The notes below the pieces were generated by a model that saw only the letters and a program-made list of their open reading frames with translations, made no database searches and was not told the DNA's origin. A stretch of DNA of 64,000 nt. Source: Antilocapra americana (taxonomy: Eukaryota; Chordata; Mammalia; Artiodactyla; Antilocapridae). The translations under genes and the position numbers were made by a program. How positions within the stretch are numbered: the stretch's first letter is position 1; each line of letters starts with the position of its first letter. Below, in pieces: positions 12,098 to 22,460 of this stretch. The stretch lies in assembly GCA_007570785.1 (NCBI GenBank), contig ML660774.1:641309-705308 (forward strand), read 5' to 3'.

Positions 12098-13558
12098 TGA
12101 ACAAAGCTAGTGGAGGTGGTGGAATTCCAGTTGAGCTTTTTCAAATCCTAAAAGATGATGCTGTGAAAAGGCTGCACTCAATATGCCAGCAAATTTGGAA
12201 AACTCAGGAATGGCCATAGGACTGGAAAAGGTCAGTTTTCATTCCAATCCTAAAGAAAGGCAATGCCAAAGAAAGCTCAAACTACTGCACAATTGCACTC
12301 ATCTCACACGCTAGTAAAGTAATGCTCAAAATTCTCCAAGCCAGGCTTCAATAGTACGAGAACTGTGAACTTCCAGATGTTCAAGCTGGTTTTAGAAAAG
12401 GCATACAAACCAGAGATCAAATTTCCAACATCCAATGGATCATCAAAAAAGCAAAAGAGTTGCAGAAAAACATCTATTTCTGCTTTATTGACTGCCAAAG
12501 CCTTTGACTGTGTGGATCACAATAAACTGTGGAAAATTCTGAAAGAGATGAGAATACCAGACCACCTGACCTGCCTCTTGAGAAACCTGTATGCAGGTCA
12601 GAAAGCAATAGTTAGAACTGGATATGGAACAACAGACTGGTTCCAAATAGGAAAAGGAGTACGTCAAGGCTGTATATTATCACCCTGCTTATTTAACTTA
12701 CATGCAGAGTATATCATGGGAAACACTGGGCTGGAATCAAGATTGCTGGGAGAAATATCAATTAACCTCAGATATGCAGATGACACCACTCTTTTGGCAG
12801 AAAGTGAAGAAGAACTAAAGAGCCTGTTGATGAAAGTGAACAAGGAGAGTGAAAAAGTTGGCTTAAGGCTCAACATTCAGAAAACGAAGATCATGTCATT
12901 CGGTTCCATTGCTTCATGGCAAATAGATGGGGAAACTGGACACAGTGGCTGACTTTATTTTGGGGGGCTCCAAAATCACTGCAGATGGTGACTGTAGCCT
13001 TGAAATTAAAAGATGCTTACTCCTTGGAAGGAAAGTTATGACCAACCTAGACAGCATATTAAAAAGCAGAGACATTACTTTGTCAACAAAGGTCCGTCTA
13101 TTCAAGGCTATGGTTTTTCCAGTAGTCAAGTGTGGATGTGAGAGTTGGACTATAAAGAAATCAGAGCACCAAAGAACGGATGCTTTTGAACTGTGGTGCT
13201 AGAGAAAACTCTTGAGAGTCCCTTGGACTGCAAGGAGATCCAGCAGTCCATCCTAAAGGAGATCAGTCTTGATTGCTCACTGGAAGGGCTGATGTTGAAG
13301 CTGAAACTCCAATACTTTGGCCACCTGATGCAAAGAGCTGACTCATTTGAAAAGACCCTAATGCTGGGAAGGATTGGGGGCAGGAGGAGAAGGGGACGAC
13401 AGAAGATGGGATGGTTGGATGGTATCACCGACTCAATGGACATGAGTTTGGGTAAACTCCAGGAGTTGGTGATGGACAGGGAGGCCTGGCGTGCTGCAGT
13501 CCATGGGGTCGCAAAGAGTTGGACATGACTGAGCAACTGAACTGAACTGTTCTGAACT
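12098..13558 (+). mobile_element. BovB LINE, truncated, with broken reverse transcriptase
   Basis: 5'-truncated BovB (RTE clade) holding the C-terminal half of its endonuclease/reverse transcriptase protein and the 3' tail. Visible RT motifs: AFDCVDHNKLW (motif A, 12.5 kb), RQGCILSPCLFNLHAEYI (motif B region) and YADDTT (motif C catalytic box, about 12.77 kb). The frame is disrupted three times: a two-base loss near 12490, where the usual 'gactatgcc' reads 'gactgcc'; a small deletion near 12940; and a shift near 13195. The element is dead. The 3' end 'gtcgcaaagagttggacatg' is shared with Bov SINE tails. Confidence 0.95.
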
Positions 13559-14566
13559 GAAAGTAATTATGTAGTAATACTGTAATTTATAAAACATGTT
13601 ATTAATTATTAAATACATGGTTTATGTGACAGATTTTCTTATCTATTTTTCTTATACAGAACAAAATGTCATATAAGCTGTAACTAAGTCACTGAAAATC
13701 AAGTGAATTTGTTTTTATCCCAATAGTTGTAAACAGACAAAAGTTACAAAACCAAAGTATATTGCTGAGTGTAGACTGATGTCTGTGATTTCATGTGGCG
13801 CTCCTTGTTGAGTGCTGAGGGGAACACAAAGATGAATGATACACAGAGAGATGGTCAAGGAATAAGATGTGAAAAGATATATATTAGTTTGTCTATAATG
13901 TGGTCTCTAATGAAAATAAAGCTTATAATATATTATGTATAGCATGATTTATTTTCAAAGTGTATATCACAGCAAAGTTTAGTCTGTCAAGGATGTTACA
14001 TCAAAATATTAACCACAAGTATCTCAGGATGACAGGATTAGAATGAATTTAAATTTTATTCCCATGTTCATTTATTTCTGAGTGTTTTAGAATGAAGTTA
14101 TATTCTTGTTATGATCTGGTTTGATGTGAAAATAGCTTTTGAGAAGTTGTGGTGTTGCTAGGAATGATAAGCTATCAATAAAGTGAGCAAGAGTCCCCAA
14201 GCAGTAATGTATAATGGTGGGAAAACTGAAGGATACTGAGGGGAGTTGAGGTCCAGTCCAAACTTATCAAAATCTGGAAAGTGGTGGAAAAATGCTCTGG
14301 GGATTTTTGTGGAGCACTCTGACTGCTAAAGAAATGATTCTGCTTCTGATTTGGTAGGCAACATTGTAAATGCTTAGCGGGTAATGTATCCAGAGTAGAG
14401 TTTTAGGAATATAAGTCCTAAAACATAGTATTAAATACAGTGAAAAATGTGGGAAAGGAGACTGGATCAAATGATGCTAAGTTATTTGTTCTTTACTTAT
14501 AAAGAGAAAAGATATTAAATTATGTGCAAAAACTAATTTGAGAGTCAGACCAGTTTTATGGAGGCT
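13559..14566. other. AT-rich intergenic DNA, nothing recognised
   Basis: No supported gene or repeat between two BovB copies of opposite orientation. Confidence 0.5.
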
Positions 14567-15498
14567 TTTGTTGTGTTCAGTTGCTTTGTCGTGTCCAACT
14601 ATCTGCAAGCCCATGGACTACAGCATGCCAGGCTTCCCTGTCCCTCACCATCTCCCAGAGCTTGCTCAAACTCATGTCCTTTGAATCTGTGGTGCCATCC
14701 AACCATCTCATCCTCTATCATCCCCTTCTCCTCCTGCCTTCAATCTTTCCCAGCATCAGGGTCTTTACTGATGAGTTGGCTATCCGCATCAGGTGGCCGA
14801 AGTATTGGAGCTTCAGCATCAGTCTTTCCAATGAATATTCAGGACTGATTTCCTTTAGATTGACTGGTTTGATCTCCTTGCAGTCCAAGAGACTCTAAAG
14901 GGTCTTCTCTAACACCACAGCTCAAAAGCATCAATTCTTCATAGTTCAAATCTCACATCCATACATGACTATTGGAAAAACCATAGTTTTAACTATATAG
15001 ACCTTTGTTGGCAAAGTGATGTTTCCACTGTTTCCCCATCTATTTGCCATGAAGTGATAGAACTGGATGCCATCATCTTCTTTTTTTGAATGTTGAGTTT
15101 TAAGACAGCATTTTCATGCTCCTCTTTTACCTTCATCAAGAGGCTCTTTAGTTCTTCATAGCTTTCTGCCATTAACGTGGTGTCATCTGCATATCTGAAG
15201 TTATTTATATTTCTCCCAGCAATCTTGATTCTGGCTTGTGGTTCATCCATCCTGGCACTTCCCATGATGTACTCTGCATATCAGTTAAATAAGCAGGATG
15301 ACAGCCTTGATATACTTCCTTCCCAATTTAGAACCAGTCCATTGTTCCATGTCCAGTTCTAACTGTTTCTTCTTGACCTGCATACAGGTTTCTCTGGAGG
15401 CAGGTAAGGTGGTCTGTTATGCCCATCTCTTTAAGAATTTTCCACAGTCTGTTGTGATTCACACAAAGGCTTTAGTGTAGTCAATGAAGCAGAAGTAA
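14567..15498 (-). mobile_element. BovB LINE, antisense, internally deleted
   Basis: Antisense 3' BovB, from the tail 'ttcagttgctttgtcgtgtc' to the region before RT motif A. The translated minus strand shows RYADDTTLMAES and KLNIQKKKMM. Near 15022 the text jumps from 'ccaacaaaggtc' (complement) straight to the 'gggaaacagtgg' region, skipping roughly 150 bp present in the 12.1-kb copy. Confidence 0.93.
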
Positions 15499-15587
15499 GG
15501 AGGGTAAGGAAGACAAACAACATAACATGTAACATGTAATCATACTGTATTCTTCCTGAATTAGAGACTTGCCTGTTTCTGTGTGCA

Positions 15588-15801
15588 CATGGGTGTGCTC
15601 AGTCATGTCTGACTCTTTGAGACCCTATAGACTGTAGCCTGCCAGGCTTCTCTGTTCATGGAGCCATCCTAGCAGGAATACTGGAGTGGGCTGCCATTTC
15701 CTCTTCCAGGGAATCTTCCTGACCCAGGTATCGAACCTCTGTCTCTTGTGGCTCCTGCACTGGCAGGCGGGTTCCTTACCACTGAGCCACCTGGGAAACC
15801 C
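15588..15801 (-). mobile_element. Bov-tA SINE
   Basis: 'gtgctcagtcatgtctgact' to 'gagccacctgggaaaccc', antisense full-length unit. Confidence 0.92.
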
Positions 15802-17148
15802 GTATCTGTTTTGTTGTAGACCCTATGGAAATTGCCTTACTTACATAGGAGTTAGTTTCTATACTCTTGGTTTTCCTGAATAAAGTCTTTGTTAGGTAGT
15901 CTAGGTATAAAAAACTAGTAAAACTTCCATCTTAACTTTTTAATTGACAAAGCATTTGTGATTGTTACTTTGGATTACTAGTGATTTGGAAATTGAAATA
16001 CACTTTCAGACCAGCAGGTCTTATGTAGCTTGAGATCTTTTACTGGAAATAGACTGGCCAATGGAAAGGAATGAGCAAAGAATCGAAGAGAATTTAGATA
16101 AAACATCTAAATAGGAAAATGATTTGCATTTATCTCTTAAAAGCTGATTTTAAATTTTATCTTAACATGTGTGAATCCTCAATCATTTATTTACAAATAA
16201 TCATAACTCTAATATTTTAATTCACTTACATTTCCATAAGTTAGAAAATTTCCAAAAATTTAATAAAACTTTAAGTGGGAAATCAAATTTTAGTTTTCCT
16301 CAGCAATCTACTTCCAAAATCCTTTCAGCTTTTTTTTTTTCCTTTCCAAACTTCAATGATAGAAACCAGCTCATGAGTCCAAATTTCTGGAATAGTTGCA
16401 GATGAGTCACTGTAAATGCCAACTTTCTGGTCTAGTCTAATATGATTTTGGTGGTAGTTTTTCATAGCTGGTGTTTTTGAAACCATTTACAGGAGAAATG
16501 TAGCTCTTTTTTTACTTTTTTTTGGAGAAAATTGCACTCAAGCAAGGCATGTTTTTCTAAGCGTTTTTTTTTTTTTCCAGTATCTGTGGGGAAAAAAAAA
16601 AAAAAACAAACCTAGAAACATCTGTTTTCCTTCAAATCTCTGTGACTTTCCATGTCCATTCCTTAGATATTACCAACAACTCAGTGTAAAGTGGATGATT
16701 TTTCTAGGATGCTCTGTACAGAAAAACAGGAATAAATAAACTTAGGAAGGTAATATTTCCTAACCCATAAGATATGCACTTTGGATTGGCAGGTAGTTCT
16801 CAGTTCTTAAACCAAATCATGATCTAGGTTAACTTGCTATTTGAATTTGTTTGGCTCCTATCTCATTTCAACAAAATCTCCATGCATTTTAGGGTAGAAA
16901 ATTTTGGAAGAGGTGAGAATGACCCTGAAGGTAACATTATGACCCATGGGTTCATGTATGCCTTGGGGCTTGCTCTGCAATAAAAGATGACTCTTCTGGA
17001 ATTTTCCAGATCCTGCCATTAACTTATTTAGTAACCCTGGAGAAGCTACTTAAATCATTCTCTTAATTTCATCAACAAAATGTGAGCAAGTAGACTTTTC
17101 TACATCATTGAAATTTTCTGAACTATGACAAATATAGGAATTAGTAAC
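15802..17148. other. AT-rich intergenic DNA with homopolymer inverted repeat
   Basis: No gene or family repeat identified. A T-run and an A-run form an inverted repeat at 16564-16606. Confidence 0.5.
16564..16606. repeat. Homopolymer inverted repeat (T13CC / GGGGA15)
   Basis: A T-run ending CC, a 9-10 nt spacer (agtatctgtg), then GGG(G) and an A-run: a potential hairpin of about 15 bp. Confidence 0.7.
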
Positions 17149-17149
17149 T

Positions 17150-17331
17150 TACTTGGTGGCTCAGATAGTAAAGAATCTGCCTGCCAAGGAGGAGACCCAG
17201 TTCGATCCCTAGGTCAGGAGAATACCTGGTAAAGGAACAGCTACCCACTCCAGCATTCTTGTCTGAAGAATCCCATGGACAGAGCAGCCAGTGGGCTCTA
17301 GTCCATGGGGTTGCAAAGAGACACCACTGAG
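17150..17331 (+). mobile_element. Bov-tA SINE
   Basis: Head 'acttggtggctcagatagta', body 'gatccctaggtcaggagaa', tail 'ccatggggttgcaaagagac'; somewhat diverged. Confidence 0.88.
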
Positions 17332-17484
17332 CAAAAACACTTTATGATTAAAACCAGAGTCTACTTTCCAAAAAAATAAGATTATTCTGTAAGTATATTC
17401 ATAGCTCACGTGTAGTTTTATAGAAGGGCAGACAGAGCTTGGGGATTTCTTTTGAGTGCTCGTTAGGGAAAAAGCATAGGATGA

Positions 17485-17660
17485 GATCCGTTTTACACTT
17501 ACCAGCTCACTGAAGTCTCACACAAACCCTATGGAATATGTAGTATTTCCTTCTTTCCCACCCAAATGGAGTGTGATAAATAGATACATCTGCCACTGCA
17601 GAGTTGGTCAGGACAGAAGTGGAACTCAAAGTATGCTTTGTGACTCCGAAACTCGAGCCT
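17485..17660 (-). mobile_element. MIR SINE, antisense
   Basis: 'tgaagtctcacacaaaccct' followed by 'atggaatatgtagtatttcc' and 'cagaagtggaactcaaagta' follows MIR order in reverse. Confidence 0.55.
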
Positions 17661-18320
17661 GTTGACAGGCCACCGTGGCTAAGAGCTGATATTGATCTTC
17701 GTACAGGGAGGGCTGAAAGTCAGTTTGAGACCTCTTCTTTTAGGATAACTAATGAGTTCACCTGGAGATAGGGAGATGGTGAAGGTGGCTGAATAGTCAC
17801 ATCAGCTTTCTGGGCCTTCTCCAACTGGTTGTAGAAGAGAAAGTCACAGTGATTCTAAGCGTGAGAAGGATGCTGTGTGAGGGGAGTTCACCACCCCTGA
17901 GAGGACAGTCCTCTAGAAGGAAGCAAATGCTGCTAGCAACATGAACAGGCTTAGCAGCAGATTCTTCCCCAGCAGTCCTGATCTAGTCCAGCCCAGATAG
18001 CCTCGGGCACCCAACCTGTGAGACTCAGGGCAGGGGACTCAGGCTCTCTGGACTTCTGGCCTTTGGAGTGTACGTTAATAAGTGGGTGTTGTTTGAAGCT
18101 GTTTGCATTCTGGTCATTTGTCTTGCAGCAGCAGAGACCCAGTGTATTGAGTAAATGGTCCAATTCCTACTTTCTCCACTTGGTGACTTGCTTGTGTTCC
18201 TCCCAATACAATTCCTCATTATGAACCTGGCTGCCTCCTTGGATAACTGCATCCATTTGTTATTGTTCCTTAGGATAAGGAGACTTGCTCACCTGGAAAT
18301 CTTGTTCCCCTTAATTTGAG
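17661..18320. other. Intergenic DNA, nothing recognised
   Basis: No gene or repeat I can support. Confidence 0.5.
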
Positions 18321-18329
18321 CAGGTAAAT

Positions 18330-19090
18330 GTGTGTCAAATCATTATTAATACACTGATTCTGTCACCTTTTAAAATGTTGTTTATAAAGAGGATATGGTT
18401 CGGTCTAAGACCTTGTATTTCTTATGCACAAACACTGCACCGTGTTTGCAACAAGAGATGCAAAGATCTAGGCGGTAGTACCGCACTGTCTGCAAAGGGC
18501 ACCCATGTGTTTGTGAAGCAAACAAATTATCACAGAAAAAGCATCTTGTGTGCTGTTAGGAATTAAAAATGCTGTGAGTCCACTGGGATATCTGGCAACT
18601 TTGCTACGAAGTCTTGTTTTCATTAAAATGGTTTGGGCTGAACCTTTCTTTGATAGTTTAAGATTCCTTTCCATTCTCCCCTCTCCCCGCCTCCAACCCC
18701 CTCTCTTAAAAATCACTGGTATTTTGGCAAATCAGGCAGACTGAAAAACAAACTTGCTTAACATTTTGCCAAGCAACTCTCTAATAACGACACAGAATCA
18801 TATTGAAGGGCATGCTTCCTCCATGCTGCGGTTGTGCATGTGTTTGGGTTTCGCATGTTAATCACCAACTGTGTATATTGCATGGAGCACTAATGGCCTC
18901 ATTTATCCATTTCCAGGGCCTTTATATGTCACGAAAGCCCAATTGCTGATGTTGTTGAGGCATGTAAACAAATTCAGTTGTAGTATTAATATTTGCTTAC
19001 CACTCCAGCATTTCTTTAGTCACTTCTTCCTTGATTTTTTCCCCTTTGATCTATTCTTGTTTTGGTTACTGTGTAATAAAATATCTGTAT
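18330..19090. promoter_or_regulatory. Repeat-free block, candidate conserved regulatory element
   Basis: About 760 bp without any recognised repeat between heavily SINE-populated flanks. It has balanced base composition and many transcription-factor-like words: a forkhead-type gtaaaca at 18964, an AT-rich homeobox-like ttaatcac, a near-palindrome gcggtagtaccgc at 18472-18484, and ttatcac near 18527. No splice-bounded exon is evident. The call rests on appearance only; conservation has not been measured. Confidence 0.3.
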
Positions 19091-19094
19091 TTAT

Positions 19095-19330
19095 TACTGT
19101 AAAACTGCAATAGTTGTATTATGGCCACTGATTCCACCAGTCAGGAATTCAGAAGGGGCATAGCAGGGATGGCTTGTGACTGCCACATAATGTCTGGGGC
19201 CTCCGCTGAGGGAGTTTCAAATATCTGAGGGCCAGAGTCATCTGGAGGCTTCCTCACTCACGTCTGGTGTCTGGCCTACAGTAACTCAAAGGCTGGGCTC
19301 AGCTGGGTCTCTTGATGAGGGGCATCCACT
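19095..19330. mobile_element. Unassigned ancient interspersed repeat
   Basis: 'agtcaggaattcagaagggg', 'catctggaggcttcctcact' and 'gtctggcctacagtaactca' resemble a common old mammalian repeat (LTR/DNA type) I cannot name with certainty. Confidence 0.35.
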
Positions 19331-19579
19331 CATACCTCCTCCATGTGGGATGGGAGACACACGGCACAGTGGGGAGGTTCTGGAGGAGGACACCGCGGAG
19401 GCAGAGTCCAGAGAATGAGTCTCAAATGACCTGGACCACAAGAGAAGCTGGATGAATGACCCAGCCTGGAGCTCAGATGGCCACTGTACTCGACGGACTG
19501 AAACCAGGACAAGTCCATCCAGACTGAAGGAAGAAGACTAGATTGCACTTCTGTTTCCTTTTTCTTTATTGATTTGGTG

Positions 19580-19722
19580 TAGTTATGGCACATGGAATCT
19601 TTAGTTGTGGCATGGGAACTCTTAGTTGTGATGTGTGGGGTCTAGAGCTCCACCCAGGGATGGAACATGGGTCACTGCGTTGGGAGTTTGGAGTCTTAGC
19701 CACTTGACCACTAGGGATGTAC
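19580..19722 (-). mobile_element. CHR-type SINE, antisense fragment
   Basis: 'atctttagttgtggcatggg', 'gggtctagagctccacccag' and 'ggagtcttagccacttgacc' are the antisense tRNA-derived CHR body. Confidence 0.75.
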
Positions 19723-21060
19723 TTAGACTGCATTTCTTGATGGGAGAGTCACAAAGCACATTTCAGAAACACATTCTGTGTGAGGTACATTTGATGCCTG
19801 TCTTCAAGAAATAGAATACGCCAAATTCACCATCAGGCTACAAGAGTTCAAATCTCACAGTCTGCAAAATAGAGTCACTCTCTTCTGAGACTCCAAAAGC
19901 CTCACTCTATTTTGGCTTCTATCTTAGGCTCAACCTCCAGATTCTTGTCATCTAAATCAGGCAACAGGAAGATAAGACACTTTGGGCGCAATTCCTCAAG
20001 TGTGGTTTCTCTCAATCTGATCTGAGAGCAAGAGAGTCAGGTTATCTGACTCCAGAGAGCAAACATGTGATGGTCAAACAGATTTAGGATAACACTAATA
20101 GACTCTCTTATTCAAAAACAGCATCTCCTGTCAGCAGTTCTGAAATCCAGCAGGACCATGTTACCGGTTCCTTGATGAAGGCTCAGATCCACAACCCGAG
20201 AGATGCTCTCTGCGGCTTTTGGATCCATCTTGGGCCCTTCATTCCTCTCCCAGGACATTATCCTTTCCCATAAGCTGTAGCCCATATTTGTAGCTGAGCA
20301 GATTTTTATTTATTTTGTTTTTATCCTGTATTTTATCTGTAGAGGTTTGGGGATTCAAAGACTCTTGATTTTGTACTACCTCTGTTGCTTTCAGTGAACA
20401 CATTTCCTTAAAATCTTTGTGGGTTTGTTATATGTCAACTTATGAACCTAACCCTTTAGACAAAAATCAAAATTCACACATCTCTTATAAATAAGCCCGC
20501 TTCTGCATTGGGCCACTTGTGCAGCTTCTGTGGAATCCTTAAGACTTGAGAAAAAAAAAAAAACTACTTTTCCCTTTAACAGAGGCTGACCCTGAAGAGC
20601 ATTAGGAAGCTGTTTGCCCATCTGAATGTGTCCGCAGATTATGAATGTAAATCTTTTTGAGGCCTTCATGAAGGCTTCCCAGTCATACATTAAGCTTCAT
20701 CTTGACATCTTGACTCTGTGACAAAGTTTTCCTGTTAGTGCTCTGTGTCTGATGTGTGAACTGAAGATCCCTTCTTATTTTTTTCTGTCATGAATTGCTT
20801 TCCTATGGTCTCTACAGTTGCTCTTGAAAACTGAATATAGTTAGTTTTTCAGGTCATCATGCTACTGTCACCTTCTACCACAATCAGCGAGCGAAGCCAC
20901 GGGCACCAGCTCCTCTTCTAAAGCCTCGTTACCCAGCCTGCTGAGTTCACCAATGTTTTCCTGATTTCCCCCAGGATGATTTCCTTTCTTCCAGCTTCCA
21001 ATAGCAATCTCCCCAGATTGCTTTCGGCCTTAATGGATTGTCTTTTTGAGGGCCACCTGC
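19723..21060. other. Intergenic DNA, nothing recognised
   Basis: No supported gene; A-run at 20551-20564. Confidence 0.5.
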
Positions 21061-21065
21061 TTTCC

Positions 21066-21335
21066 TATGACTGTGCTAACAAAATACCACAAGCTGAGTA
21101 TTTAAAACAACAGAGATCCATTCTCTCATGGTTCTGGAGAACCAATATAAAATTGGATTTTATTGGCAAAACCAAGGTGTCAGTAAGGCTTAGTTCCCTC
21201 TGAAATCTCTTGTGGAGCATCTCCTCTTTGCCTCTCTATCGTCCTACCTGCCTCACTCGCATCTCTGCCTCTGGTTTCACATGGCCTCCTCTCTCTGTGT
21301 CCAGCCTCCCTCTGCCTCCCTCTAATAGAACACTG
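21066..21335 (-). mobile_element. MLT1-type MaLR LTR, antisense fragment
   Basis: 'aacaaaataccacaagctga', 'tcatggttctggagaaccaa' and 'ttcacatggcctcctctctc' are the reverse complement of the 3' half of an MLT1 LTR. Compare the sense copy at 32203-32585. Confidence 0.7.
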
Positions 21336-21421
21336 TGATAGCCCTGGATGAGCTGTAAATGCTCCATCACAAGAGTTTTCATCTTTTCTTCTGCAAGGTT
21401 AAACAAGGTTATATTGACCGG

Positions 21422-21705
21422 TTGGAGAAGGCAATGGCACCCCACTCCAGCACTCTTGCCTGGAAAATCCCATGGACAGAGGAGCCTGGTGGGCTGCAGT
21501 CCATGGGGTCCTGAAGAGTTGGACACGACTGAGCGACTTCACTTTCCCTTTTCACTTTCATGCCTTGGAGAAGGAAATGGCACCCCACTCCAGTGTTCTT
21601 GCCTGGAGAATCCCAGGGACGGGGAGCCTGGTGGGCTGCCGTCTGTGGGGTCGCACAGAGTCGGACACGACTCAAGCGGCTTAGCAGCAGCAGCAGCAGC
21701 ATATT
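21422..21705 (+). mobile_element. Bov-A2 SINE (dimer)
   Basis: Two monomers about 143 bp apart ('ggagaaggcaatggcacccc' and 'ggagaaggaaatggcacccc'). It ends 'cttagcagcagcagcagcag', the AGC microsatellite tail of Bov-A2. Low divergence suggests a young copy. Confidence 0.94.
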
Positions 21706-21787
21706 GGCAGGTGTCTCCTCAGGACTGAGGAAGTGGGTGTCTCTTGGTGCTCCGATTTTAGTTTACCACAGGCTTTCCAGACTTCTT

Positions 21788-21925
21788 GGGGAAGGAAATG
21801 GCAACCACTCCAGTACTACTGCCGGGAAGACCCCATGGACGGGGGAGCCTGGTAGGCCATGGGGTCCTACAGCCCTTGGGGTTGCAAAGAGTCGGCCGCC
21901 GACAGAGAAGACTTCACTTTCACCT
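21788..21925 (+). mobile_element. Bov-A monomer
   Basis: 'ggggaaggaaatggcaacca' to 'ggttgcaaagagtcggccgc'. Confidence 0.85.
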
Positions 21926-22164
21926 TAGGGCTGGTTTCGGACAGCGTCTCCTTCCATGATATCCAGTTCTATCTAAATGACTATTATTGACTAAACACAG
22001 CACCTAGGACTTTGCGTGCCCGCCCCCCCAGCAGACGCCTGTCTCTGCCCCGCGGTCCCGGGGCCTCTGCGGGGCTGGCCGGAGGGCCGCCGTCTGCCCT
22101 CAGGAGGGCGGGCGGGGCGCCGCGAAGGCCGCTGGGCGGGGAAGGGCGGGATCGCGCGAGCCCG

Positions 22165-22264
22165 GCCTGCCCCGCGGCGAGGGCCTGCCCCGCGGCGAGG
22201 GCCTGCCCCGNNNNNNNNNNCGGCGAGGGCCTGCCCCGCGGCGAGGGCCTGCCCCGCGGCGAGG
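22165..22264. repeat. 18-bp minisatellite containing an assembly gap
   Basis: Unit gcctgccccgcggcgagg. Complete copies lie at 22165-22182, 22183-22200, 22229-22246 and 22247-22264. A fifth is split: gcctgccccg (22201-22210) and cggcgagg (22221-22228) sit either side of ten Ns and join into one exact unit. All visible copies are identical. Confidence 0.97.
22211..22220. other. Assembly gap (10 N)
   Basis: Ten Ns inside the minisatellite. The number is probably a placeholder, since the flanks are already in phase. Confidence 0.99.
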
Positions 22265-22460
22265 GCCCCGGGAGCCGCGGAGCTCGCTGTGCTCCGGGCG
22301 CCAGCACGGTCGCGGCCCGGCCGGCCAGGGGCTGCGGGGCCGGGCGACCGCGCAGCGCGGGACGGGGCGCGGGAGGGGAGATGCCCGCGGCCGTCTGCGG
22401 GAGGACAGGCGAGAGACAGCGGGCACTGACTCCGCGGGTGACATTATGAGCCCAGTTCTG

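Larger units (their letters stand above)
22012..22460. promoter_or_regulatory. CpG-rich island (candidate promoter or enhancer)
   Basis: An abrupt block of about 450 bp with very high G+C and dense CpG, in a window that is otherwise AT-rich and CpG-poor. It has GC-box-like gggcgggg/gggcggg words at 22134-22150, several gccgc/gcgcg runs and an embedded 18-bp minisatellite with a gap. It is about 15 kb past the VEGFC 3' end, too far for that gene's own promoter (outside the window). It could be the promoter of an unannotated lncRNA, a distal CpG island, or simply a GC-rich minisatellite. No convincing first exon with a strong donor was found on either strand. Confidence 0.45.

Noticed and set aside
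12365..12952. 195-codon frame with reverse transcriptase motifs as a host gene
   Set aside because: It is part of a truncated BovB. The first 40 codons are out of frame with the RT because of a two-base loss near 12490, and the frame breaks again near 12940.
22165..22264. CRISPR-like array
   Set aside because: Units are contiguous without spacers and the genome is mammalian; it is a minisatellite.
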